NCBI GenBank assembly: GCA_003158885.1
Contig: PMLN01000255.1
Coordinates: 7,071 to 18,714 of the forward strand
DNA length: 11,644 nt
Origin: Anaerolineae bacterium
GTDB lineage: Bacteria > Chloroflexota > Anaerolineae > Anaerolineales > Villigracilaceae
Direction: 5' to 3'
Positions 7,227-11,644 of this stretch are shown in pieces; positions within the stretch are counted from its first letter, which is position 1, and each line of letters starts with the position of its first letter. A program made the translations under genes and the position numbers. The notes under the pieces are model-generated. The model was not told where the DNA came from and made no database searches. It was given only the letters and a program-made list of their open reading frames with translations.

Positions 7227-8195
7227 TCATTTTGCGGCCGGTTTTCTATAACGCCGTCGTACCAGCCAGACGATCAGCCATATGACCAGGATGGGCGGCG
7301 CAAGGATCGGAACCAGCACCATAAAGACCCAGATCAACAGTTCAATGATGACGCGGTAGGTGACCACCAGGGCGCGCGCGGCTTGCTGGGTAGTTCGGCC
7401 TGGGTCCCATGAGCCAAGTGGTTGGATGGGCGCGAGCGTAGGAGTGGGGGTGATCGTCGAGGTGGGCGTGGGGGTTGCCACGATGGTAGGCAGATCCGGG
7501 TCAAGAGTAATCGTGATGGTCGAGAAGGCCGAACGGGTTGAAAGATAGTTTATCTTTCCCTGAATCTGCTCGATTTGACCTTCGATATCGGAAAGCTGTT
7601 GGTTGATCTTGAGGGCGTCATCCACCGTCTTGGCCTGGTCAAGAAAGCCTTTGATCCGGTCGCGGGTCGCTTCCAGGTTCTGTAACTGTGCCTGCAGGTC
7701 AACATATTGATCGGTCACATCCTGCCCGGTTTCGTTTTCATTCGTTACGCGGATAGCCAGCCCCCGCAATCGGCGCAAGGCATTCTCGAACTGGTCCACC
7801 GGGACATCAATCGTAAGGGTGGCATATTTATAGTTTGTGCCGTAGTAATCCTGATACGACATTTTTGAACTTACGATGTATCCCTGCGAATCCCCCACGA
7901 TCTGTGTGACGTCATCCAAGGCCACATCCGTGTTTTTGACCAATAACTCGATATCCCCATTCTTGATGATCATGTGGTCGCTGGAAGCGGGATTGGCGCT
8001 TGCGTTTGCACTTCCCGTGTTCGTGATGATGGCGGCTGTGGCCGCGGGCGCAGCGGTGGGTGCAGGTGCCGCCTGTACGGGCGCAGACCTGGGCAGTTGG
8101 GCAGAAGGGGCAGGTGTTGCCTCAGGTGCGCAGCCTGCCAGGAGCAGAACCGCGAGCAGAATCGTCGCGGCAGCGATGAGTTTCTTGATTTGCAT
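7227..8195 (-). CDS. DUF4349 domain lipoprotein with C-terminal membrane helix
   Basis: 322 residues from the ATG at 8193-8195, chosen over an upstream in-frame ATG (8271-8273) because it has a strong GGAGG Shine-Dalgarno site, sits about 30 bases after a good promoter and gives a proper signal peptide. The signal is MQIKKLIAAA plus a hydrophobic core ending in lipobox LLAGC, with C22 as the lipidated cysteine. A low-complexity Ala/Pro/Ser stretch runs to about residue 73. The DUF4349 domain (about 76-233) shows IIKNGDIELLVKN, the VPVDQFENALRRL segment, DVTDQYVDLQAQLQN (159-173) and a coiled-coil-like region (165-217). A Pro/Thr linker (240-258) leads to a membrane helix near 283-311 and a basic cytoplasmic tail (RRRYRK). 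The family's role is not established. The protein is probably anchored at both ends on the outer face of the membrane. Confidence 0.9.
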   Translation of the reverse strand: MQIKKLIAAATILLAVLLLAGCAPEATPAPSAQLPRSAPVQAAPAPTAAPAATAAIITNTGSANASANPASSDHMIIKNGDIELLVKNTDVALDDVTQIVGDSQGYIVSSKMSYQDYYGTNYKYATLTIDVPVDQFENALRRLRGLAIRVTNENETGQDVTDQYVDLQAQLQNLEATRDRIKGFLDQAKTVDDALKINQQLSDIEGQIEQIQGKINYLSTRSAFSTITITLDPDLPTIVATPTPTSTITPTPTLAPIQPLGSWDPGRTTQQAARALVVTYRVIIELLIWVFMVLVPILAPPILVIWLIVWLVRRRYRKPAAK

Positions 8196-8199
8196 TCTT

Positions 8200-8206
8200 C
8201 CCTCCG
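8200..8206 (-). promoter_or_regulatory. Strong ribosome binding site of the DUF4349 gene
   Basis: On the - strand the bases before the ATG read CACGGAGGGAAGA. GGAGG lies about 5-6 bases from the start codon. This site decides the start at 8195 over the upstream in-frame ATG. Confidence 0.75.
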
Positions 8207-8232
8207 TGAAACAGAATTTCGGCGTTAAAGTG

Positions 8233-8261
8233 AGTATACAAGTATTTGAATTTTGTAGCAA
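8233..8261 (-). promoter_or_regulatory. Sigma-70-like promoter of the DUF4349 gene
   Basis: On the - strand TTGCTA (complement of 8256-8261) and TATACT (complement of 8233-8238) are separated by exactly 17 bases. They match the consensus at 4 of 6 and 5 of 6 positions. Transcription would start near 8226, leaving a leader of about 30 bases. If this promoter is used, the longer in-frame start at 8273 is excluded, since it lies upstream of it. Confidence 0.6.
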
Positions 8262-8265
8262 TAGC

Positions 8266-8310
8266 AGGGGCACAGCCAGACCAAATCCTAGGTGTAACCG
8301 CCGTGCCCCT
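8266..8310. repeat. 8-bp inverted repeat upstream of the lipoprotein promoter
   Basis: AGGGGCAC (8266-8273) and GTGCCCCT (8303-8310) are perfectly complementary, 29 bases apart. There is no T-run on either side, so it is not an ordinary terminator. It abuts the -35 box of the lipoprotein promoter and could be a binding site or a chance hairpin. Confidence 0.35.
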
Positions 8311-8317
8311 CCAAAAT

Positions 8318-8439
8318 TAGACTTTATCGGAATTAACTTTTTTTATCCACGAAGTTCACGAAGGAACACAAATTTCAGCTGCCTTTTCGTGAAAATTCGT
8401 GTTCTTTGTGGATGATTTTCTTATTTCCGATAATGTCTA
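8318..8439. mobile_element. MITE-like imperfect palindrome of about 122 bp
   Basis: Outer arms TTAGACTTTATCGG.. (8317-8336) and its complement at 8421-8440 agree at 17 of 20 positions. Inner arms ATCCACGAAGTTCACG.. (8345-8364) and its complement at 8394-8413 agree at about 15 of 20. The ends form TAGAC/GTCTA, so a TA dinucleotide flanks or begins each end, as left by IS630/mariner-type transposition. It has no coding capacity and ends 4 bases before the stop codon of the coding remnant at 8444. The inner arms resemble the dispersed ACACGAAGGA repeats elsewhere in the window. Mobility is inferred; the palindrome is directly visible. Confidence 0.5.
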
Positions 8440-8443
8440 TTAT

Positions 8444-8563
8444 TTATTTCAATTCCAATTCGATCCTGACCGTACCGGCGCGTTCATGCCGCGCAATCAC
8501 TTTGACTTTTCCGCCTTTCGGGGCATGCACGATCCATTCGATCGAGATGGTTGATTTTAACAT
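8444..8563 (-). pseudogene. Short coding remnant, possibly the C-terminal end of a peptidase or similar protein
   Basis: The frame from the Met at 8561-8563 gives 39 residues, including IEWIVHAPKGGKVKVIARHERAGTVRIELELK, which reads like a beta-rich C-terminal end. From memory this resembles the tail of some bacterial M14 zinc carboxypeptidase-like proteins, but I cannot verify that. The frame stays open upstream to 8755, but those residues (RRVRPTKKPEQLRRAI and so on) look non-coding and overlap the + strand terminator. No convincing Shine-Dalgarno site precedes either candidate Met (8563 or 8587). I therefore favour a decayed gene end whose 5' part was lost. A genuine 39-47 residue small protein is the alternative. 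Confidence 0.35.
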
Positions 8564-8592
8564 GTAACTTGATTCTGATTCTCTCATTTGTG

Positions 8593-8601
8593 TGGTAAAC
8601 T
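8593..8601 (+). promoter_or_regulatory. Extended -10 promoter-like site
   Basis: TG-G-TAAACT (8593-8601) fits an extended -10 element (TGn followed by a 4 of 6 match to TATAAT). A clear -35 at 16-18 bases upstream is missing; TTGATT at 8569-8574 is 21 bases away. Predicted transcription start is near 8608, just before the first hairpin. Confidence 0.35.
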
Positions 8602-8606
8602 CTTCT

Positions 8607-8697
8607 CGCTCTCTCCTGCGAATTTCGCCAGGAAGAGAGACCGTGTTCTGGGAAATTGTTTTGATGATGGCCCGACGCAATTGCTCGGGCTTTTTTG
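8607..8697 (+). ncRNA. Candidate small RNA or attenuator
   Basis: A transcript starting near 8608 would begin with a bulged hairpin: CTCTCTCCTGCG around 8609-8620 pairs with CGCCAGGAAGAGAG at 8626-8639 across a 5-base loop, with two single-base bulges. It would end at the intrinsic terminator about 90 bases later. I do not recognise an Rfam family; SRP RNA, tmRNA and common riboswitch cores are absent. It could be an independent small RNA or the prematurely terminated leader of the helicase mRNA. Confidence 0.35.
8670..8696 (+). terminator. Intrinsic terminator upstream of the helicase gene
   Basis: GCCCGA (8670-8675) pairs with TCGGGC (8685-8690), with an inner GC/GC extension possible in the 9-base loop, followed directly by six T residues (8691-8696). 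It is the cleanest intrinsic terminator in the window and works only on the + strand. No protein gene ends upstream of it on that strand, which is why a short RNA or attenuation is proposed. Confidence 0.75.
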
Positions 8698-8703
8698 TTG
8701 GGC

Positions 8704-8727
8704 GGACTCTTCTGCAAAGACGAGTCT
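8704..8727 (+). other. RNA hairpin with GCAA tetraloop
   Basis: GGACTC (8704-8709) pairs with GAGTCT (8722-8727), then a T/C mismatch, then TCT/AGA closing a GCAA loop (8714-8717). GNRA-capped stems are common in structured leaders. It lies 7 bases after the terminator. Confidence 0.4.
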
Positions 8728-8797
8728 GGATTGGCAGGAAACTGGATAGAGTCATCGAAGCAATCCCTTATGTCACAAATCTATCAGGTCGCGCCAT

Positions 8798-8847
8798 GAC
8801 CGGTCAGGTCTGTTCGACTTGTCAGACTTGTTAGACCTGTTAGACTA
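8798..8847 (+). repeat. Degenerate 9-bp tandem repeat ahead of the helicase ribosome binding site
   Basis: The units are GACCGGTCA, GGTCTGTTC, GACTTGTCA, GACTTGTTA and GACCTGTTA, then GACTA: five and a half copies with consensus GACYTGTYA. The last units are the most alike. The array ends one base before the Shine-Dalgarno site, so it lies in the mRNA leader. Confidence 0.7.
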
Positions 8848-8858
8848 TAAAGGATAAG

Positions 8859-10508
8859 ATGACCACCGACTTTACTTCCTTAAACCTGCGTCCGGAGTTG
8901 ATGCAGGCTATTACTGAACTTGGCTACACCGAGCCGACGCCGATCCAAACGGGCATGATCCCGTTGATGCTGACCGGCGTGGACGTGATCGGCCAGGCGC
9001 AAACCGGCACCGGCAAGACCGCGGCCTTTGCCTTCCCCATTCTCAACAACTTCACACATGAACGCTATGTGCAAGGCTTGGTGCTGGCCCCCACGCGCGA
9101 ACTGGCGCTGCAGGTGGCCGATTCCATCAACGAATATGGCAAGCATCTCAACGTGCGCGTGCTGGCCGTCTATGGCGGACAACCCTATGGCCCGCAGATC
9201 AGCCAACTCAACCGCGGTGTGGATATCGTGGTCGGCACGCCGGGACGTTTGCTCGATCTGATCGAACGCAAGGCGCTTAACATCCAGCATGTCCGCACCG
9301 CCGTGCTGGATGAAGCCGATGAAATGCTCAACATGGGCTTCATCGAAGACGTGGAAAAGATCCTGAGCGAGACCCCGACCGAACGCCAGACCGCCCTGTT
9401 CAGCGCGACGTTACCCCAGCGCATCCGGACGCTGGCCAGCCGCTTCATGCGCGACCCGCAAGCGGTCACCATTAAACGCGCTACACTGACCCTGGCCACG
9501 ACCGAACAACGCTATTACCTTGTCCACGAAAACGACAAGACCAACGCACTGACGCGCCTGTTCGAGATCGAACCGATCCACTCGGCGCTGATCTTTGCGC
9601 GCACACGCGCCGAAACCAGCCAGCTGGCGAATGAATTGGTGGTGCGCGGCATCCCTGCCGAAGCCATCCACGGCGACCTCGACCAGCAGGCGCGCGAACG
9701 CGTGCTGGGGCGCTTCCGGGCGAACCAACTCAAGGTATTGGTCGCGACCGATGTGGCGGCGCGCGGACTCGATATCGAAGACATTTCGCATGTCTTCAAC
9801 TATCATCTTCCCGACGATGCCGAGGTCTACATTCACCGCATCGGGCGCACGGGACGCGCAGGCAAGACCGGCATTGCCATCACCCTGCTTTCGCCGCGCG
9901 AGAAACACCGCCTGCGCGAAGTGGAAGCGCTGACCAAACAAAACATCACGAAGATGGAACTTCCGACCATCGAAGATATCACCCGTCACCGCGAAACGCA
10001 GACCCTCGAGAACATGAAAATCTGGCTGGGACGCGGGCGATACAAACGCGAACTCGAAATGGTCCAGCAGTTGATCGAAGCCGGTTTTGAACCGCTGAAC
10101 ATCGCGGCCGCGGCAATCAAGATCGCGCGCGGCGACGAGAAGCAGCGTCCCATCGCCGAGATCGCGGATGTCAAAGCCGAGGCGCCGCGCAAGTTCGAAA
10201 AGGATTATGGGCGCGGACCACGCGGCGGCCCGATCAAACGCGAGTTCGGGAAGTCGCGCCGCGTTTCGCATGAAGAGGGCATGGTCCGCATGAAGTTGAA
10301 CAAGGGCAAAGCCAACGGCATCCGCCCGAACGACATCGTCGGCACGATTGCGTTTCACGCCAATATCCCGGGACACGTGATCGGGAAAATCCGCATTGAT
10401 GATAAGATCACCTACGTGGATATCCCCGAAGATCTGGTGGAGCAGGTGATGAAGCACAATGGCAACTACAACGTTGGAAAAGATAAGTTCAGTTTGCAAA
10501 AAGCATGA
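8859..10508 (+). CDS. DEAD-box RNA helicase with DbpA-type RNA-binding domain
   Basis: 549 residues, a CshA/DeaD-like ATP-dependent RNA helicase. All core motifs are intact: Q motif around Q30 (TPIQ), Walker A AQTGTGKT (47-54), PTRELA (78-83), TPGR (127-130), DEAD (151-154), SAT (182-184), LIFARTR (244-250), TDVAARGLDI (297-306) and HRIGRTGR (326-333). A helical and basic linker (about 350-470, including GRGPRGG) leads to a DbpA RNA-binding domain at roughly 474-545, which in DbpA and DeaD relatives recognises structured RNA such as 23S rRNA. A role in ribosome assembly, mRNA turnover or cold adaptation is expected from the family. The ATG is supported by AAAGGA at 8849-8854. The leader is long and structured, consistent with post-transcriptional control. 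A dispersed palindrome follows directly after the stop. Confidence 0.97.
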   Translation: MTTDFTSLNLRPELMQAITELGYTEPTPIQTGMIPLMLTGVDVIGQAQTGTGKTAAFAFPILNNFTHERYVQGLVLAPTRELALQVADSINEYGKHLNVRVLAVYGGQPYGPQISQLNRGVDIVVGTPGRLLDLIERKALNIQHVRTAVLDEADEMLNMGFIEDVEKILSETPTERQTALFSATLPQRIRTLASRFMRDPQAVTIKRATLTLATTEQRYYLVHENDKTNALTRLFEIEPIHSALIFARTRAETSQLANELVVRGIPAEAIHGDLDQQARERVLGRFRANQLKVLVATDVAARGLDIEDISHVFNYHLPDDAEVYIHRIGRTGRAGKTGIAITLLSPREKHRLREVEALTKQNITKMELPTIEDITRHRETQTLENMKIWLGRGRYKRELEMVQQLIEAGFEPLNIAAAAIKIARGDEKQRPIAEIADVKAEAPRKFEKDYGRGPRGGPIKREFGKSRRVSHEEGMVRMKLNKGKANGIRPNDIVGTIAFHANIPGHVIGKIRIDDKITYVDIPEDLVEQVMKHNGNYNVGKDKFSLQKA

Positions 10509-10627
10509 TGTCGTTGCGAGGAGGATTGAGTAGCCGCGAAGCGGCATATCGAAATCCGACGAAGCAATCTCCTGTTAAAAGGTTTCGTGAGATTGCCACG
10601 CCGCAAACTACGCGGCTCGCAATGACA
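10509..10627. repeat. Dispersed palindromic repeat, TGTCATTGCGAG type
   Basis: Outer arms TGTCGTTGCGAG (10509-10520) and CTCGCAATGACA (10616-10627) agree at 11 of 12 positions. Inside are GCCGC-GAA-GCGGC (10533-10545), GCAATCTC/GAGATTGC (10564-10571 with 10589-10596) and GCCGC/GCGGC (10600-10604 with 10612-10616). Elements with ends like TGTCATTGCGAG and an inner GAAGCAATCTC are, as I recall, common dispersed repeats in many bacterial genomes. It fills the spacer between the convergent helicase and YciH genes and may terminate both. It begins immediately after the helicase stop codon. Confidence 0.75.
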
Positions 10628-10637
10628 TTTAAAAGGG

Positions 10638-10976
10638 TTATCCGCCGGCCAGTTTGACCTTGTAGCCCAGCTTGGTCAAAACAGCGGCGATCTTTTCGCG
10701 GTTCTCGCCTTGAATCTCGATCACGCCATCCTTGACCGTTCCGCCCACGCCGCAGGCTTGCTTGATCTTCTTCGCCAGCGCAGTCATATCGGCTTCAGAA
10801 AGCACGAGGTTTTTGATGAGCGTCACGCCCTTTCCGCCGCGGCCTTTGGAGTCGCGATGCAGGTAGGCAGTCTGCTGACCCGGCGGCTGGGATGTGACAG
10901 GTGGTTTGTTCGCAGATTGCTTGCGCAAGTCGCCTGAGTCGGAAGACCAAACGGTGCGGGATTCATTTTGCGGCAT
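10638..10976 (-). CDS. YciH/SUI1 (eIF1-like) family protein
   Basis: 112 residues. The first 38 or so are polar and low-complexity. The SUI1/eIF1 fold follows with RDSKGRGGKGVTLIKNLVL (41-59), the LAKKIKQACGVGGTVKDG segment (67-84), VIEIQGENREKI (85-96) and LGYKVKLAGG at the end. This is the standard bacterial YciH signature. Bacterial members are thought to bind the 30S subunit and influence initiation fidelity, without being essential factors. The ATG at 10974-10976 has no Shine-Dalgarno site; a TAGATT box lies 5 bases before it, so a leaderless mRNA is possible. The gene converges with the helicase across a palindromic repeat. Downstream of the cupin gene in the same orientation, it is separated from it by another repeat, so it is probably transcribed alone. 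Confidence 0.93.
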   Translation of the reverse strand: MPQNESRTVWSSDSGDLRKQSANKPPVTSQPPGQQTAYLHRDSKGRGGKGVTLIKNLVLSEADMTALAKKIKQACGVGGTVKDGVIEIQGENREKIAAVLTKLGYKVKLAGG

Positions 10977-11012
10977 AATTAAATCTATTCAGTTCCTGAC
11001 GAGTAAAAAAAC

Positions 11013-11090
11013 TTAAACACGACGGACGCGAAGTACACAAAGGGAAAGACTTTTTTTTAACTTCGTGACCCTCGTGTCCTTTGTGTTTAA
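11013..11090. repeat. Palindromic copy of the dispersed AAGGACAC repeat
   Basis: The left arm TTAAACACGACGGACGCG.. (11013-11042) and the right arm at 11061-11090 agree at 23 of 30 positions as inverted repeats. The loop carries a run of eight T residues (11051-11058) on the + strand. Each arm resembles the half elements at 2183-2203 and 3829-3850 and, more loosely, the inner arms at 8345-8413. It lies 16 bases past the cupin stop codon and 36 bases upstream of the YciH start, where it may act as a terminator. Confidence 0.7.
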
Positions 11091-11106
11091 AATGTGTCAA
11101 CACTTC

Positions 11107-11466
11107 TCAAATCCATTCGGCTTCGACCGTTCTTTCGTTTTGGACATTCCCCGTATTCAGCGTGGTCTTTGACTCCAACAATAAAACCTGGACTTCTTCC
11201 TGGGCGACAGGCAAGTGCTCGATGCCTTTGGGAATGATGACGAATTCGCCTTCGTGGATTGTCAACTCTTGATCGCGCAATTTGATGACCAGAGTGCCTT
11301 TGATGACGAGAAACAATTCATCTTCGTTAGCGTGATGATGCCAGACGAACTCGCCTTTGAGCTTTGCCAGTTTGACGTATGAGTCATTTAACTCTCCCAC
11401 GATTTTGGGATGCCAGGGGACTTGAAATAGGTTAAATTTATCGGAGAGTTTGGTTACATTGGACAT
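11107..11466 (-). CDS. Small single-domain cupin protein
   Basis: 119 residues with one cupin_2 barrel. Motif 1 is HHHANEDELFLVIKG (43-57), giving H43, H45 and E50 as likely metal ligands. Motif 2 is GEFVIIPKGIEH (73-84), giving H84 as the fourth. Small single cupins of this form bind a divalent metal and include sugar-modifying, dioxygenase-like and stress proteins, so the substrate cannot be named. A GGAG site (complement of 11474-11477) 7 bases before the ATG supports the start. A hairpin at 11486-11526 separates it from the DUF5131 gene upstream in the same orientation, so it is probably a separate transcript, although no clear promoter was seen in the short gap. Confidence 0.92.
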   Translation of the reverse strand: MSNVTKLSDKFNLFQVPWHPKIVGELNDSYVKLAKLKGEFVWHHHANEDELFLVIKGTLVIKLRDQELTIHEGEFVIIPKGIEHLPVAQEEVQVLLLESKTTLNTGNVQNERTVEAEWI

Positions 11467-11485
11467 TTTTGTTCTCCATATTAAC

Positions 11486-11526
11486 GATAAAAGCGAGGGC
11501 GATAATACTGCGCCTTCGCTTTTATC
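11486..11526 (-). terminator. Hairpin terminator between the DUF5131 and cupin genes
   Basis: GATAAAAGCGAGGGC (11486-11500) and GCCTTCGCTTTTATC (11512-11526) pair over 15 positions with one G/T or A/C mismatch and an 11-base loop. The stem base carries the A-tract and T-tract (AAAAGCG..CGCTTTT) typical of bidirectional terminators. On the - strand it begins 10 bases after the DUF5131 stop. Confidence 0.65.
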
Positions 11527-11536
11527 TAAAATTCGT

Positions 11537-11644
11537 TTATGCTTTTAGCAAGTTGATTTTTACAGGCATCTCATCCCAAGTTCTTCCATCTAATAATCTA
11601 CCCGCCTTTTTCTTTTGTACGCCGCCCCATTGCTTGAAGAAAAA
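11537..11644 (-). CDS. C-terminal end of a DUF5131 (phage Gp37/Gp68-like) protein, partial
   Basis: The - strand frame entering from the right edge reads FFFKQWGGVQKKKAGRLLDG, then RTWDEMP and VKINLLKA, followed by TAA (11537-11539). That is 35 codons without a start, because the gene begins outside the window. The FFFKQWGG..KKKAGR.LDGRTWDEMP pattern is the characteristic C-terminus of DUF5131/phage Gp37-Gp68 proteins. These are radical-SAM-like proteins found in phages and genomic islands, often next to a three-Cys-motif partner protein (TcmP). Their biological role is not settled. Codon use is more A/T-rich (AAA, TTA, GTA) than in the helicase, consistent with horizontal acquisition. A hairpin terminator follows the stop. 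The cysteine motif and the neighbour gene would lie beyond the edge and cannot be checked here. Confidence 0.8.
   Translation of the reverse strand, partial: FFFKQWGGVQKKKAGRLLDGRTWDEMPVKINLLKA

Larger units (their letters stand above)
8564..8858 (+). promoter_or_regulatory. Leader region of the helicase gene
   Basis: This stretch holds, in order on the + strand: an extended -10 site (8593-8601), a bulged hairpin (8609-8639), an intrinsic terminator (8670-8696), a GNRA-capped hairpin (8704-8727), a 9-bp tandem repeat (8798-8847) and a Shine-Dalgarno site (8849-8854). No separate gene is supported; an open frame at 8592-8834 on the + strand runs through the terminator and the repeat and is discounted. 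The order suggests either a small RNA plus a separate helicase promoter, or a long attenuated leader. A second promoter between 8697 and 8858 is not obvious: TTGGCA (8731-8736) has no matching -10. Confidence 0.45.

Noticed and set aside
8196..8273. N-terminal extension of the DUF4349 protein from an upstream ATG
   Set aside because: The extension would put 26 residues before a complete signal peptide and would contain the predicted promoter. The ATG at 8195 has the strong Shine-Dalgarno site.
8592..8834. An 80-codon + strand open frame upstream of the helicase
   Set aside because: It starts inside the -10-like site and runs through a strong terminator and the 9-bp repeat. There is no protein-like pattern or ribosome binding site.
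8798..8847. Possible SRP RNA or CRISPR fragment in the GGTCAGGTC repeat
   Set aside because: The words GGTCAGGTC recall SRP RNA, but the conserved GGAAGGAAGCAGCC core is absent. The 9-base period without spacers does not fit CRISPR.
9411..10547. A 378-codon open frame antisense to the helicase gene
   Set aside because: It lies fully opposite an intact helicase with all motifs. The high GC and biased third positions of that gene suppress stops on the other strand. No ribosome binding site or recognisable domain is present.

Overview
The window looks like a stretch of an environmental bacterial chromosome of moderately high GC. A Chloroflexota (Anaerolineae-like) host is my best guess, but it is inference only. 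It rests on the gene mix (DUF4349 lipoprotein with a Pro/Thr linker, YciH/SUI1 protein, DEAD-box helicase with a DbpA-type tail, DUF2142-like membrane protein) and on spacers full of short degenerate repeats. No rRNA, tRNA, CRISPR array or intact transposase is visible.

Region 1 (1-6698) is a surface-polysaccharide locus. On the + strand lie the C-terminal end of a gene cut by the window edge, a GT4 glycosyltransferase and a class I SAM methyltransferase, packed with 1-base gaps. Facing them on the - strand is a three-gene set, in transcription order: a large DUF2142/GT-C-like membrane protein, a WecG/TagA/CpsF (GT26) glycosyltransferase, and a polyprenyl-phosphate sugar phosphotransferase of the WbaP type. 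Together these could start a lipid-linked glycan (phosphotransferase), add a second sugar (GT26), extend it (GT4, GT-C) and methylate it. The convergent spacer at 2079-2319 is built of period-7 arrays and an imperfect palindrome.

Region 2 (6699-8195) holds a small dicluster ferredoxin (+) and a DUF4349 lipoprotein (-). They converge on a strong shared hairpin terminator.

Region 3 (8196-8858) is the least gene-like part. It has a good promoter for the lipoprotein, a MITE-like palindrome of about 122 bp, a short coding remnant (-), and then on the + strand a promoter-like site, a hairpin, a textbook intrinsic terminator, a GNRA-capped hairpin and a 9-bp tandem repeat running to the ribosome binding site of the helicase gene. 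I read this as a long structured leader or small RNA upstream of the helicase.

Region 4 (8859-11644) holds the DEAD-box helicase (+), then three - strand genes: a YciH/SUI1 protein, a small cupin protein, and the last 35 codons of a DUF5131 (phage Gp37/Gp68-like) gene entering from the right edge. The spacers here carry two dispersed palindromic repeat families. I saw no clearly new multigene system. The most worthwhile items are the helicase leader, the MITE-like element, the repeat families and the DUF5131 gene at the edge.
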